Shown here: one piece after another, positions 48,801 through 59,834 of the stretch
Position numbering within the stretch: position 1 is the first letter of the stretch
Layout: the number at the start of each line of letters is the position of its first letter
Source: Adiantum capillus-veneris
Lineage: Eukaryota; Streptophyta; Polypodiopsida; Polypodiales; Pteridaceae
Assembly (NCBI GenBank): GCA_014529385.2
Contig: CM043955.1
Coordinates: 139,987,108-140,051,107 of the forward strand
Length of the DNA stretch: 64,000 bases
Reading direction: 5' to 3'
Translations under genes and position numbers: made by a program
The notes under the pieces: model-generated
What the model was told of the DNA's origin: nothing
What the model saw: the letters and a program-made list of their open reading frames with translations, nothing else
Database searches by the model: none

Positions 48801-50981
48801 AGTAATAGCAGAAGCTGATACAGTAGGAATAGACTCCCCTTTAAGCTTTACATCCAGAATATGAGTCTTTCCCCTGCTCTGTACAGTGATCTTTTTGTTG
48901 TAGGCATCCAGGATTCCCTGTACACGAAACAACCAAGGAATACCTAACAACACATCACATCCGTCCAGTGGCATGATGTAAAATTCTTCAGCATCTACAT
49001 AGGACTGGATATGTAGACGCAACTTTCCAATGATGGGTGTCACAGCCTCTGTATGGCCAGGACATGCCAAACCTGCCTCTGCTGTATACCCCATCTCTTC
49101 AGGTCTGATTCCCAACTTTGAAGCCAATTCTGGGGAAATAAAGTTGGCTTTGGCACCTGGATCAAAGAAGATAAGCACTGTTTGATCCCTAACCTTTCCC
49201 CATGCTCTGCAAAGCTCACTTGCATCTGAATTTGGCTTGTCGCCCACCATATCTGGCACTAGACCAGCCATGGGCTTCTTTCCTTTCTTGTCTTCCTTGT
49301 CTTCAGAATCAGCTGGCCTTTTCTTTGTAGGACAGTTGTAAGCAATGTGGCCAGGCTGCTCACATATAAAGCATTTGTTCTCTGTCCTCAGGACCTTCTT
49401 TTGCTCTTCTGACTTGCGAGGAAAACGTCTTTTCCATTTCTTTGCTGGTCCTTTTTCTGATTCAGCCGTAGCTTTGTCTTTCCCTGCGTTGGCCGACTCC
49501 TGAGTCCCTTTAGGAGCCTCATTGGGAACGTGCTTCTTGGCTGAATTTTTCTTGCCTGATCCTGCCTTGACGCCAGTGTTAAATTCACAATCTTCTCCCT
49601 TGAGCAAACCATTGCCAGTGTTTGCTACCTCGATGAGCTGCGTCAAAGTAGTGACTTTTGTCTTCGTGCAGTATTTTCTCAATCCTTTGGGTAGGCCACA
49701 ACAGTATTTTTCTATCTGTTCTGTCAATGGCACAAACCTATAGGAAGTTACTGGAAGTAGAGCTTTCCAAAACTTCCGATTGTAATCATCCAGATTTCTG
49801 CAAGTGGCAGCATTAAGCTGGTGCCATTCTGTCATGACATCTGCTTCGAAATCATCAGATAACCATGCTGCTGCAAAAATCTGCTTGAAGTAAATCCATG
49901 TGGACGGAGCTTGCCCTTGAAGCAATAAAGTTGTCCACCATTGTCCCGCATTCCCTGTCAAGAAAGTGGCTGCCTTGCGGACCTTTGAAGCCTCTGTAAA
50001 GTTTCCCCCTGCATAGGCCTTGTCAAACTGTTGGAGGAATGAAAGAGCCTTCTTCCTGTCATCAAACCCTGTAAAGGTCGTGAATGACACTCCTTTGCCA
50101 CCTTCTTTGTACGGAGTTGGCCTCTCCAGCGGCGTTAAATTGTCATATGGAAGTGACTGAAACATGGGAACACTATTAGGGTTCATCTGTGTTCCTTGGC
50201 CGCTATTAACTTGACCTGGAAATGCCATATTTGGCTGCTGATTTGTAATTCCAGCCATACCAAAATTTGCTTGTGGCATCCCAAATTGTCCCTGAGTGCT
50301 TTGAAACCCTGGTTGCATACCCATGACACTGTACATGGGGTTAGGCATCATCGTTTGAGCACCCGCAAACACTGTTCCTGGCGTATAAAACTGATTTCCA
50401 GGTGCATGACCAGCCATGCTTTGGAATACGGATCCACCTCCAAAATAGCCAGGGTGTACTGAAGGTGGTGGGAAGACCTGTTGCATAGCCTGTAAGTTGC
50501 TTCCCTGCCCATTAGAACCAGCTATAGGCTGCTGAAAGGTGGCGGGCTGAATTGGTACAGCTTGAAAAACTGGCATCTCAGCCACCTGTTCTTGCACCTT
50601 AGGCATACGTTGTGGAGACTGCATGTTCTCCGTCAAGTGTACAGGTGTTTCCATTGACTGTGCGGTATGAATCACCTGTGTTCGAGCCTTAACAGGCTTT
50701 TGAATATGATCCAGTGACCCAACTTGCTGAGACGGAACAGGAGGTTGCAGAAAGGCTAAAAACCTTGGGTTCTGCATTACTTGTGTGAACATAGCCACAG
50801 CAGTAACCAACTGGGTCCTGAATATATCATCATCAGTCTGTGGTGGTCTTGAGGACTCACCCACTTCATGTGTCTGTTGACCCTGTGAAGAGGAAACCTC
50901 TTCAGTCACATCATCTGGTCTGTCAGCCATAATTACAATTCCCTGTGTCTGGTCTATGATCCCCTGTGTCTTCAAGCCCAA
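45867..50981 (-). CDS. Gag-Pol polyprotein of A2, intact, 1704 codons
   Basis: One open frame; translation could start at MGLKTQG (50981) or MADRPDD (50930). The second is favoured because the homologous ATG starts Gag in A1, B1 and the composite. Domains (approximate residues): Gln/Pro/Met-rich Gag N-terminus to 290; Gag core 300-400; CCHC knuckle CFICEQPGHIAYNCP about 536; protease box FFDPGAKANF about 605; RT 770-960 with catalytic FFDDMIVYS about 949; RNase H with VVQCDACGSS about 1095 and TDHQTLRYF; integrase HHCC finger about 1277 and a catalytic triad seen as AMDFIFDLP, SDRDPRMTS and QTDGQSEEANS; chromodomain-like VARRYLVKFRNYPPMDAKWM about 1655. The single-frame layout without a gag/pol shift and the C-terminal chromodomain mark it as a chromovirus. 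All catalytic residues checked are present. Confidence 0.96.
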   Translation of the reverse strand: MGLKTQGIIDQTQGIVIMADRPDDVTEEVSSSQGQQTHEVGESSRPPQTDDDIFRTQLVTAVAMFTQVMQNPRFLAFLQPPVPSQQVGSLDHIQKPVKARTQVIHTAQSMETPVHLTENMQSPQRMPKVQEQVAEMPVFQAVPIQPATFQQPIAGSNGQGSNLQAMQQVFPPPSVHPGYFGGGSVFQSMAGHAPGNQFYTPGTVFAGAQTMMPNPMYSVMGMQPGFQSTQGQFGMPQANFGMAGITNQQPNMAFPGQVNSGQGTQMNPNSVPMFQSLPYDNLTPLERPTPYKEGGKGVSFTTFTGFDDRKKALSFLQQFDKAYAGGNFTEASKVRKAATFLTGNAGQWWTTLLLQGQAPSTWIYFKQIFAAAWLSDDFEADVMTEWHQLNAATCRNLDDYNRKFWKALLPVTSYRFVPLTEQIEKYCCGLPKGLRKYCTKTKVTTLTQLIEVANTGNGLLKGEDCEFNTGVKAGSGKKNSAKKHVPNEAPKGTQESANAGKDKATAESEKGPAKKWKRRFPRKSEEQKKVLRTENKCFICEQPGHIAYNCPTKKRPADSEDKEDKKGKKPMAGLVPDMVGDKPNSDASELCRAWGKVRDQTVLIFFDPGAKANFISPELASKLGIRPEEMGYTAEAGLACPGHTEAVTPIIGKLRLHIQSYVDAEEFYIMPLDGCDVLLGIPWLFRVQGILDAYNKKITVQSRGKTHILDVKLKGESIPTVSASAITSVMKKHLSAYLVFAREVSDCDESNLSVLDKERSMFLQQYSDCFSDSLPSQLPPERPEDHAIDLVPGSSPPNKPPYRVSAAQQKEIMGQVQELLEKGLIQPSSSPFCSPVLLVQKKDGSWRMCIDYRALNKNTIKNRFPIPRIDDIMDKLEGAAMFSRIDLKSGYHQIRIRSEDVHKTAFRTTFGLYEFLVMPFGLTNAPATFNRMMDRIFRPHQQFVGTFFDDMIVYSKNEEEHRHHLAIVFKELRSHRLLINAKKSEFFLEEIHFLGHIVSKDGVRMDPAKVEAIKSWPNLKTVHDVRSFLGLCSYYRRFIRNFAEIASALHALQKKAVTFRWTQKEISAFNLLKEKMTSDPVIVLPDLRKSFVVQCDACGSSIGAVLMQDGRVVAYESRILQGPEMTMQVYEKELLAVIHALLSWKHYLLGADFVVQTDHQTLRYFLTQTKLSEKHMRWANILSMFHFQIVHVEGKKNVVADALSRKPQISAVSIPYHHELDDMREQYANDEDFARVFEQLMDGQRHEHYLLKDGFMMMHGRLCVTKPLRRKIMEESHVPPYAGHRGIDATVKAVETFFYWPTLRRDVDAFVRECLICQKVKFDRQKAPGLLQPLPIPDKPWESIAMDFIFDLPRTQTGNDGIWTIICRFSKQAHFIPVRKKIKPDQMARLFMSNIFKYHGMPQSIISDRDPRMTSFFWKGLFENMGTTLKFSSSFHPQTDGQSEEANSTVLDLLKCYVSEHKGKWEQYLPLVEYAYNNTVHSSTGKAPFEIVEGGKKVPPILHTKDKIFEADKYVQDMDEMYKKVKVALERTQAKQKKAADRHRREVVYSLGDWVLLRFEKARLKKMKGKERLFPKLSMRYYGPFQVCDIISDVAYRLKLPDSWKIHNAFHVSLLRPYVGDVPEDIPAEDQPEVEELDEILVPEQILAHKERKVKGKVARRYLVKFRNYPPMDAKWMEEGELAESPTVLSLYLEAFDLQPTLTP

Positions 50982-51021
50982 AACTGACCAAGGCTCACTT
51001 CTATGGGAAAAAGTGATTTAA

Positions 51022-51038
51022 TCCCGTCGATGGAACCA
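51022..51038 (-). other. Primer-binding site of A2
   Basis: TGGTTCCATCGACGGGA on the minus strand next to the 5' LTR, identical to A1; tRNA-Glu-like. Confidence 0.65.
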
Positions 51039-52516
51039 TGAAACCGGCCTGTTCAATCCAAAAAGGGCGGTAGACTTTACTTTAAACCTTGATTTAGCTT
51101 TCACCCATTATTAGTCGTCTATTTTACCTGTACTTTCAAGACACAACAAAGGGGAGAGGGATACAGGCTGCTAGATTGCACCTGTATGAGTAGACGGACA
51201 CCAGATTGGCCCCTAACTTAGGCGCCCCTTTCGGTATTTCTTTATTGTTCAAAAGAGGGAATAAACGCTGTGGTTCCCTACAAGCTGCCCCGCACAAACT
51301 CGGCTGAATTTCCACTGTTCCAGCCTGATTTCGGCAGCATAACTGTACTAGAACCCTTCACGGTCAGTATTCCCACGCATTGACTGACTTTCCCGACGCA
51401 TACGGGCACTTTGCAAAACCTGGCGAGAATCTGCAGCACGCTGAATTCTCTGTTTTCAGCCCTGAAAATGCGCCAGATCGCCTGTACAGCGGTCCCCTTG
51501 CGTCCCCGAACCTCCTGGGGGTATTAGGGTCCGTTTAGGGCCAAAACCCTAAACCTGCAAAAATACACAGCAGGCTGTAATTCACTGTTTCGGGCTCCGT
51601 TTCGCGTGCCGGTCGCATCCCTAGCAAGTCCTCGAGCTCCCGCACCTGTAGGGCTACTTGCCCTTTGAATCGGACGAGATTTCTGGCGTGAAACCTCTCC
51701 GAATTCACCTGTACCTGCGGGGGGATTAGCCGCTAGCTAATCCAGTACCTGTGCAAGAGGCTCTTGCCTCGGCAATCGCGCATGAACCCACACAACTGTA
51801 CATTGGTCAAATGAAGAGCCCACTAGAGGGGCATAACATACTGCCAAAGGGGAGAGAGAGGGCAGTGCGTAGCGTGCAGGGCATCACTCCTGGCACCGCA
51901 CTGTGCATAAGAGGGAAAGCAAGCACTCCATAGCTCTTAACCTGTGACAGAGACTTGCAAAATGAGCCTCCCAACTATAAATCACGTTTTTGCCTTCTCT
52001 ATAAGTAGTAAACTGGCCTCAAAGTGCCAAGTGTCACTCATTTGTGCATTTTCCCGCTTTAGACCCTCGGGTCTAAAAATATCTCACCTGCAGCCTCTGT
52101 TGACTTGGCCACAGAGTAACAAAATGATCCCCATGTCAAACTGCACGTAATGACGCGAAGACATTTTCAGGTCCCAAAATAGCAGTTCCCTAAATTTTAG
52201 GAGATGCTGCCATTGTATCTTTCTAGGTCATCCGACCCTCTTTGTACACTGCGGCCACATCCAGAACTGAAATGTAGCCTCTGTAGCAAAGGATTCCACT
52301 TTGGCTAGTCAATGACCCCACTTGGCTAACCATAGTCCTTGTCCAACCTTAGTGCTCTCTTGCCCTCAGGCCCGGACTCCCTCTGGACAGTTCCACACTA
52401 GCTATGCAATGCAGGGCAGTTAGATTTCCCGAGGGGTGTTTCCAAAAAGTGAAAGTAAATAGATAATAAGAAAGAAATCAACAAAAAGGATAGATAGTAG
52501 TCACACGCTGGTGACA
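51039..52516 (-). repeat. 5' LTR of A2
   Basis: 1478 bp, the same sequence as 43816-45293 by eye. The GGCGCCCCTTTCGG motif (complement of CCGAAAGGGGCGCC) is at 51221-51246. It is bordered by GCTGA at 52517. Confidence 0.95.
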
Positions 52517-52943
52517 GCTGAAAACAGGGCGAAAACCAGTAAATACAGCATGCTGAATTTACTGTTTTTGGGCAAGAATCAGAGGGTATACGCCAGTAGA
52601 AGCGAGTTCCAGCAAGGGAATTGGTTTCGCGCAAGTTTAGAGACTGTTGTGCTGCCGAAATTTGGCCAAAACAGGCGGTATCTAGTGGGATACAGTCAAA
52701 GGATTCCCAAGACTCTTCTTTGTACTTTACCCTCCTAAAGAATAAAGAAATAACGAAAGGGGTGCTAATTTTGGGGCCTACAGGTTGTCAGCGTCTGCTC
52801 GGAGCATTCTAGCTTCCGAGCCGTGTGTGAGTAAGTGTTAATTCCCGTTACAGGTCTCCTTTGCGAAGTGCTCTATGTGTGTGTGTCTAAAGTAAAGAAT
52901 TTCGGGTGAAAGCCAACGCCTACCGCCCTACGGGCCGGTTTCA
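52517..52943 (+). repeat. 3' LTR of B1, right part
   Basis: Continues the B1 LTR after the A2 insertion (GCTGAAAACAGGGCGAAAAC) and ends GGCCGGTTTCA, followed by GATAT. AATAAAGAAATAACGAAAGG at 52741 is the shared motif with two changes. Confidence 0.94.
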
Positions 52944-53407
52944 GATATCTAGCTGCTGCTACCTAAGGAAAATTAAGCCACTATCTATGGTGATAATCTC
53001 ACTTATGATGTTAGCTGAGAAGCCCTCTTTCATCAATATAAGAGGCATGATGTATCTTATGCAAAATTGCTCTATTACCCCTAAATTCATTCACCAAGGA
53101 GCCACACCAAGCATCAAGATTTCTTTGGTAGGGCAATGCTTTGGTCCACCACAACGGTAAAACATCTCCATCCCGCCACCGAATTCGAAGTAATCTTGTC
53201 ATCACACTTGTGTGCAGATCTTAGGCCAAACATGGGTTGGGTTTCCAACCCTAGTCATTAGTCTGGTCACCCGTGGGAACACTCTCTTGAGCCATGCAGT
53301 TACACACCACCTCTAAGTGGAGTTTGCATGAGAAGGTTTTGTTAAATATATATGAAGTTTTTATCAATCATAATCATAGCGTTGCTTTTTCTTTTGTTGC
53401 CTTGTCG

Positions 53408-53413
<6 letters not shown>
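52944..53413. other. Right flank of B1, no gene recognised
   Basis: About 470 bp of the original insertion locus. Short open frames exist on both strands (for example 53205-53011 minus with RDGDVLPLWWTKALPYQRN) but I cannot assign them to any family. Confidence 0.4.

Positions 53414-53458
<45 letters not shown>
53414..53458 (+). repeat. (CT)n microsatellite abutting an LTR
   Basis: About 45 bp, running straight into the 3' LTR end of the composite B element. The expected terminal TG of that LTR (complement of CA) reads TC. Confidence 0.95.
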
Positions 53459-53461
<3 letters not shown>

Positions 53462-54899
53462 CCGGCCCGTGGGGCGGTAGGCTTTGGCTTTCACCCGAAA
53501 TTCTTTACTTTAGACAAACGCACAGAGAACGTGAAGAGAAAACCTGCGACGGGAATTAACACTTGAGCACACACACGACTCGGAAGCTAGATTGCTCCGA
53601 GCAGACGCCGACAACCTCTAGGCCCCAAAATTGGCGCCCCTTTCGGTATTTCTTTATACTTTGAGAAGGTAAATTACAAAGTAGAGTCCTCGGAATCCTT
53701 TACCTGTATCCCGCTAGATACCACCTGTTTTGGCCAAATTTCGGCAACATAACAACCCCAAAACTTGCGCGAAACCATTTCCGCTACTGGAACTCTCTTC
53801 CACTGGCATAAACCCTCTGATTCCTGCCCAAAAACAGTAAATTCAGCAAGGCTGTATTTACTGGTTTTTGCCCTGTTTTCAGCCCCAAACAATCCCCTAA
53901 CTGTCCTCTGCCAATGGGGCACTATTCCCAATGTTTCTGGCGTCCGTATGGCTGAAAAACAGTCAATTTACAGCACATACATAGCGCTGAAAACGCACCT
54001 ATACGGTGAGGTTATGACCCTCACCGGTGCTTGCTTTGGAGTAGCAGTTAGCTACCCCTGTTCCGACTCAAGGAGGCTCTTGCCTCAACACAAAAGCATG
54101 AAACCACACAGCTGTACATCAGTCAAATGAAGAGCCCTCTTGTGGGGCATCACATTACTGCACGTAGGAGAGAGAGCAGTGTGTAGTGTGCAGGGCATCA
54201 CTCCTAGCACCACACTGTACATGAAAGGGTAAGAAAGCACTCCATAGCTTTTAGCCTGTGACAAAATGCAGAGTGAGACCTCCCTCAACTAGAAATTCAG
54301 CGCCAAATTTTCTGTAAGAGGCAAGTGCATGAAATTGTGCCACTTGGCGCGATTACAAGCTTTTGCCCGTTTCGGGGTTGCCGCCGAAAAGTCTCCCGAC
54401 TGGTTGCCCAGTTGACTTCACGGCAGAGCTGTAAAGTGTTCCCCTAGTCATACCGAAGGTAATCACACGAGCACATTCACAGCCCAAAATAGCAAATCCC
54501 TAATTTTTAGGAGATGCTTCCGTTGGGCTCCCACTAGTCATCTGACCATCTATCCTCATTGGGACTGCATCCAAAAGTGCGATGTGGCCCGACTAAGGGA
54601 TACTTTCTGTTGGTGATCCCACCTTGACTTTATGCCTTTATTGAGTTCACTTCCTAGTATCCACCAACTTGCTAAGTGCGACGGGGGGACCTACATGACC
54701 TTGCACTGAGCCTAGACATCCTCTTACTATACGAATTCCAGTACCGACCGACTTCGCGTCTGCGGGAGAAACTACCGTTCACATTGGCCATACAATGTCC
54801 GACTATTTGCAACTTCAAAAAGAGGGTCTCAAAAATAAAACAAAAATCATTGGAAAGAAACCAATAACTAAGATTAACAGTTGCCACGTCCTCGTGACA
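53459..54899 (-). repeat. 3' LTR of the composite element
   Basis: 1441 bp, TGTCACGAGGACG ... GGCCGGTTT, with a single copy of the terminus (no 29-bp duplication). Shared motif at 53633-53657. The PPT (TCAAGAGGGGGGTA) precedes it at 54900-54914. Confidence 0.92.
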
Positions 54900-55070
54900 T
54901 ACCCCCCTCTTGAAATCGCAAACGTCCTCAATTCCATACCATAAATACACGCCATTGATGATCTTTTGCTATCAACACTCTTTTATCGTCGCATGTATCC
55001 GCAAGAAAGATCGTAACACATAGATATAAATGACTTAATGAAACCTTCATACTTTTGTCATTTCCATCTA

Positions 55071-58000
55071 TTACACTGAATTCATATGTACATTTGATAT
55101 ACTAGCTCTATCATTACCCCTTCTTTGCACACGTTGGGTTGGGGCATAGGTAGGTTGTAACCCAAAGGCTTCAAGGTAAAGCTGCAATACATTTGGTGAC
55201 TCTGATAATTCATGCTCTTCCATCCACTTTGCATCCATAGGCAGATAGTTCTTGAACTTCACCAAATAGAATCTTGCAACTTGTCTTTTAACTTTTATGT
55301 CCTTATGTGTCAAAACTTGCTCAAGTACCAGGATCTCATCAAGTTCCTCAACTTCTGGTTCATCCTCATCTGGCATATCTTCTGGCACATCACCCACGAA
55401 GGGTGTTAGTAGACTCACGTGAAATGCATTATGAATCTTCCACGCATCAGGCAATTTCAGTTTGTAAGCCACATCGTTGATCTTGCCAAGCACTTGAAAA
55501 GGCCCATAGTAACGCATACTCAGCTTAGGAAACAACCGGTCCTTGCCCTTCATCTTCTTTAACCTTGCCTTTTTGAACCTTAACAGTACCCAATCACTAG
55601 GTGATAACAGCAATTCACGACGGTAACAATCAGCAGCCTTTTTCTGCTTTGCCTGGGTCTTCTCCAAGGTAGCTTTAATTTTCTTATACATTTCATCCAT
55701 GTTCTCAACATATCGATCTGCCTCAAAGATCTTGTCCTTCGTATGCAAAATGGGAGCAACCTTTTTGCTGCCTTCAACAATCTCGAAAGGTGCTTTGTCA
55801 GTCGACAAATGCTCTGTATTATTGTACGCATACTCAAGCATAGGCAAATACTATTCCCACTTGCCCTTGTTATCTGACACATAGCATTTCAGCAGATCTA
55901 AGACAGTACAATTAGCCTCTTCTGATTGTCCATCAGTTTGTGGATGAAACGAAGACGAGAACTTGAGCGTAGTGCCCATGTTCTCAACAATCCTCTCCAG
56001 GACAAACTGGTTATGCAAGGATCACGATCACTGACAATCGATTGTGGCATACCATGGTACTTAAACACATTGTACATGAACAAGCGTGCCATCTGATCAG
56101 ATTTTAACTTCTTCCTAACAGGGATAAAATGACAGATAATGGTCCATATACCATCATTCCCTGTTGCCCTTCTTGAAAGATCAAAGATAAAGTCCATAGC
56201 AATGCTTTCCCATGGCTAATCCGGAATCGGCAGTGGTTGTAACAACCCTGGTGCCTTTTGCCTGTCAAACTTGACCTTTTGGCAAATTATACATGCTCGC
56301 ACAAAGGCATCCATCTCTCTCCTCAAGGTAGGCCAATAGAAGAATGTCTCTACCGCTTTAACTGTCGCATCAATACCACGATGCCCTGCATACGGTGGAA
56401 CGTGACTCTCTTCCATGACCTTGTGTCGCAATGGCCTAGTGAAGCAAAGTCTGTCATGCATCATCATAAAACCATCTCTGAGGAGGTAGTGCTCATGATG
56501 TTGCCCCGCTTGCAGCTGGTCAAAGATCCTTGCAAAATCTTCATCAGTAGCATATTGTTCCTTCATGTAATCTAACTCAAGATGATAATGAATTGACACA
56601 CCTGAAATTTGTGGCTTCCTTGATAACGCATCAACCACAACATTCTTCTTGCCTTCCACATGCATAATCTGGAAGTGGAACATAGAAAGAATGTTTGCCC
56701 ATCGCATATGCTTTTCGGATAACTTTGACTGTCAAGAAGTATCGCAAGGTCTGATGGTCTGTTTGGACAACAAAATCAGCACCTGAGAGGTAGTGCTTCC
56801 AGCTAGAAAGCGCATGAATCACGGCCAAGAGCTCTTTCTCATAGACATGCATAGTCCTCTTTGGCCCTTGCAAAATTCGGCTTTCATAAGCTACTACCTG
56901 TCCATCTTGCATTAGCACTGCTTCGATGCTACTGCCACACGTGCCACATTGGACCACAAATGACTGTTTGAGATCTTGCAAAACAATTACTAGATCTGAA
57001 GTCAACTTTTGCTTAAGAGACTAAAAGCTGAAATCTCTTTTTGGGTCCATCTGAAAGTGACCTCTTTCTTTTGCAAAGCGCGAAGAGGTGATGCTATCTC
57101 TGCAAAATTTCTGATAAACATTCTATAGTAGGAACACAATCCCAAGAAGCGTCTGACATTTTGCACAGTCTTCAAGTCTGACCATGTCTTAATAGCTTCG
57201 ACCTTTGCGGGATCCATTCTGACACCATCCTTTGAGACTATGTGGCCAAGAAAGTGGATCTCTTCCGAGAAGAATTCACTTTTCTTAGGATTGACAAGTA
57301 GCCTGTGACTGCTCAGCTCTTCGAACACAATGGTCAAGTGAAGCCTATGCTCCTCTTCATTCCTCGAATAGACTATTATGTCATCGAAGAACGTCCCAAC
57401 AAACTGTTGATGCGAGCGGAAAATCCGGTCCATCATTCTGTTGAACGTGGCAGGAGCATTTGTTAGCCCAAATAGCATCTCTAGAAACTCATAAAGACAA
57501 ATGTCGTTCTAAACGCAGTCTTGTGCACATCCTTTGGCCTTATACGAATCGGATGGTACCCACTCTTAAGGTCTATCCTGCTGAAAATTGTAGCACCCTC
57601 TAAACGATCGAGAATATCATCAATCCTAGGAATAGGAAACCTATTCTTGATGGTATTCTTATTTAAAGCACGGTAATCAATACACATGCGCCATGAGCCA
57701 TTCTTTTTTTGCACTAGGAGCATTGGGGAGCAAAAGGGTGAAGAACTAGGCTGAATCAGCCCCTTCTCTAATAACTCCTCAACCTGGCCCATAATCACTT
57801 TCTGCTACCCCGCACTAACCCTGTAGGGAGATCTATTTGGTGGGCTACAAGCTAGCACCAAATCTATTCGATGATCCTCAGGCCTCTCTGGCGACTATTG
57901 CGATGGTAATGAATCAGAAAAACAATCACTAAACTCTCGCAAAAATGCTGACCTTTCTTTATCTAACACAGATAAATTTGACTGACAATTATCTGAGACA

Positions 58001-58296
58001 TCACGTGCAAAAATCAAGCACACAGAAAGATGATTCTTTATTACAGAAGTGATAGCCGAAGCAGATACAATAGGGACAGACTCCCCTTTGAGCTTTACAT
58101 CCAAAACATGAGTTTTGCCCCTATGTTGAAGGGTGATCATCTTGCCGAAGGCATCCAGCACGCCATGTACTTTGAACATCCACGGAATTCCAAGTAGCGC
58201 ATCACACCCTTCCAATGGCATGATATAAAATTCTTCTGTGTCTACATATGACTGAATATGCAGACGCAGCTTTCCAATAATGGGAGTAACACACTT
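55071..58296 (-). pseudogene. Composite element, unit 1 protease to chromodomain (broken)
   Basis: Family-B pol with many lesions. The protease tail (MPLEGCDALLGIPWMF) ends at TAG 57895-57897, and a second TAG is at 57805-57807; both are at the same positions as in B1. RT (57798-57481) is frameshifted in the TTFGLYEFLVMPFG region, then continues with FFDDIIVYS (about 57385). RNase H loses its first Asp (VVQCGTCGSS), and a frameshift lies at FLTVKVIRK (about 56730). The integrase lacks the RFSKQA segment (about 56130), followed by another frameshift near 55990 and a stop at 55848. The chromodomain-like C-terminus is kept (55071-55400). Not functional. Confidence 0.9.
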
Positions 58297-59834
58297 TCAG
58301 TGGCTAGGACATGCCAACCTTGCCTCTGTTGTGTACTCCATCTCTTCAGCTCTGATGCCCAACTTCATAGCTAACTCTGGTGAGATAAAGTTTGCTTTGG
58401 CACGTGGATCAAAGAAGATGAGTGTCCTCTGATCTATAACTTTACCCCATGCTCTGCATAACTCGCTGGCATCTGTACTGGGCCTGTCACCCACCATATC
58501 TGGCACCAAACTTGCCGTGGGTTTAGGCTTCTTGCCTTTCTGGTCCCGTTTATCATCTGAGTCAGCTGGTCTTTTCCTTTTTGGACAATTGGTAGCAAAG
58601 TGGCCAGGCTGCTCGCATATAAAGCATTTATTTTCAGCCATTAGGACCTTCTTTTCCTCGAGCGACTTGCGCACAAAAGGCTTCCTTTTCTGTTTCTTTG
58701 CCTGCGCTCTAGAAGTCCCATCTGAATCCTTATCTTTGGTGGCCTTTTCTGACCCCTGTGACGCTTCAGGAGCCGTTTTCACAAAGGGCTTCTTCGCTGA
58801 ATTTTTCTTTTGCTGCCCTCCTTTCTCGTTGCTCGGAAACCCACTGCCCTCTCCTTTCAACAAGAAAACAACAGTGTTAGCAACTTCCATGAGCTGGGTG
58901 AGGGTAGCCACTATGTTCTTGGTACAGTAGTCCCGAAGCCCTTTAGGCAGCCCACAACAGTGCTTCTCTATCTGCTCTGTCAATGGCACAAATCTGTAGG
59001 AGGTCACTAAGAGTAACGCTTTACAACACCTCCAATTGTACTCCAGCAAGCTCTTGCATGTAGCCGAAGTAAGCTGGTGCCAATCTGTCATGACGTCGAC
59101 TTCAAATTCATTGAGAGCCAAGCAGATGTCAACATTTGCTTGAAGTAGACCCAAGTGGTGGGGTGCATGTCCTTGCATTAACAATGTCGTCCACCATGTA
59201 AGCGTATTGTCCTTCAAGAAAGTGGCAGCTTTCCTGACCTTAGAGGCCTCTGTAAAATTCCCTCCTGCATAAACAGTATCAAACTGCTGGAGGAAAGTGA
59301 AAGCCTTTGCTTTATCCTCGAAGCCACTGCAAGTACTGAACTTTACAACTGCACCACCTTCTTTGTAAGCTTTCAAACAGGTTCCTCTCGTCCTTGAATA
59401 GGTGGTTAGGACGCCTATTCCACAAGCTATACCAGTTCAGCCCACCAACTCTCAGAGCCCGCATGTTGTCTTGAATGGACGTTAATGGCCAAGATGTGCC
59501 GATGATGCCTACTATAGTGCCCATGTTGCAGACTATTCCTTATGACAATTTGGGGGCACTGGAAAAGCCCCTGACTCCGCAACATGCGAGTGTTCCCTAT
59601 CCTGTTGGGACACATGAAGTACTTGGGCTTGAGCCTCAACAAGCTCTCTTCGTGGTGTAGTTGATCCTCAAGTTGCCCAGTCATAAAGCCCTGTACTGGA
59701 GGGACATTCACATCAACAGGAGGTACAGACTGACGTGGCAGTGAGCTCTCGCCAATCTCGAACACCATAGGAATTTCTTGTCTGTCCTTCGAAGAGGAAC
59801 CCTCTTCCATAATGCCCTTCCCTTTGTCGGCCAT
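58297..59834 (-). pseudogene. Composite element, unit 1 Gag with internal inversion
   Basis: ATG at 59834 opens MADKGKGIMEEGSSSKD. After GQLED the sequence jumps to a later part (a deletion near 59660). From about 59570 down to 59375 the DNA lies in the opposite orientation, and then the Gag core resumes (KAYKEGGAVVKFSTCSGFED) with the CCHC knuckle CFICEQPGHFATNCP (about 58625) and the protease box reading FFDPRAKANF (Gly to Arg; about 58410). The frame 59376-58297 is open but has no natural start. Confidence 0.88.
59375..59570 (+). other. Inverted gag segment
   Basis: The + strand here matches B1's + strand sequence of about 37790-38270 (CAGGTTCCTC.CGT.CTTGA ... CTTGGGGGCACT.GA.AAGCC) with about 285 bp missing in its middle. 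All surrounding gag sequence reads on the minus strand. Confidence 0.85.

Larger units (their letters stand above)
43816..52516 (-). mobile_element. Ty3 chromovirus A2, complete, nested in the B1 LTR, probably young
   Basis: 8.7-kb element on the minus strand with 1478-bp LTRs at both ends, 5-bp target duplication GCTGA (43811-43815 and 52517-52521), PBS, PPT and an uninterrupted Gag-Pol ORF. The two LTRs appear identical by eye over their length, implying recent insertion. It is the only copy in the window with every part needed for autonomous transposition. A1 encodes nearly the same protein. Confidence 0.96.
35840..52943 (+). mobile_element. Ty3 chromovirus B1, complete but pseudogenised, hosts nested A2
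   Basis: Family B element with 5' LTR 35840-37300, PBS, decayed gag and pol, PPT, and a 3' LTR split by element A2 (42759-43815 and 52517-52943). GATAT flanks both ends (35835-35839 and 52944-52948), proving the borders. Both LTRs start with a 29-bp tandem duplication of the LTR terminus. Several nonsense codons and frameshifts interrupt the coding region. Removing A2 and one copy of its target duplication GCTGA restores a continuous 3' LTR of about 1479 bp. Confidence 0.95.

Noticed and set aside
53011-53205. Minus-strand 64-codon frame (RDGDVLPLWWTKALPYQRN)
   Set aside because: It looks protein-like but could not be assigned to any family, and no neighbouring exon supports it.
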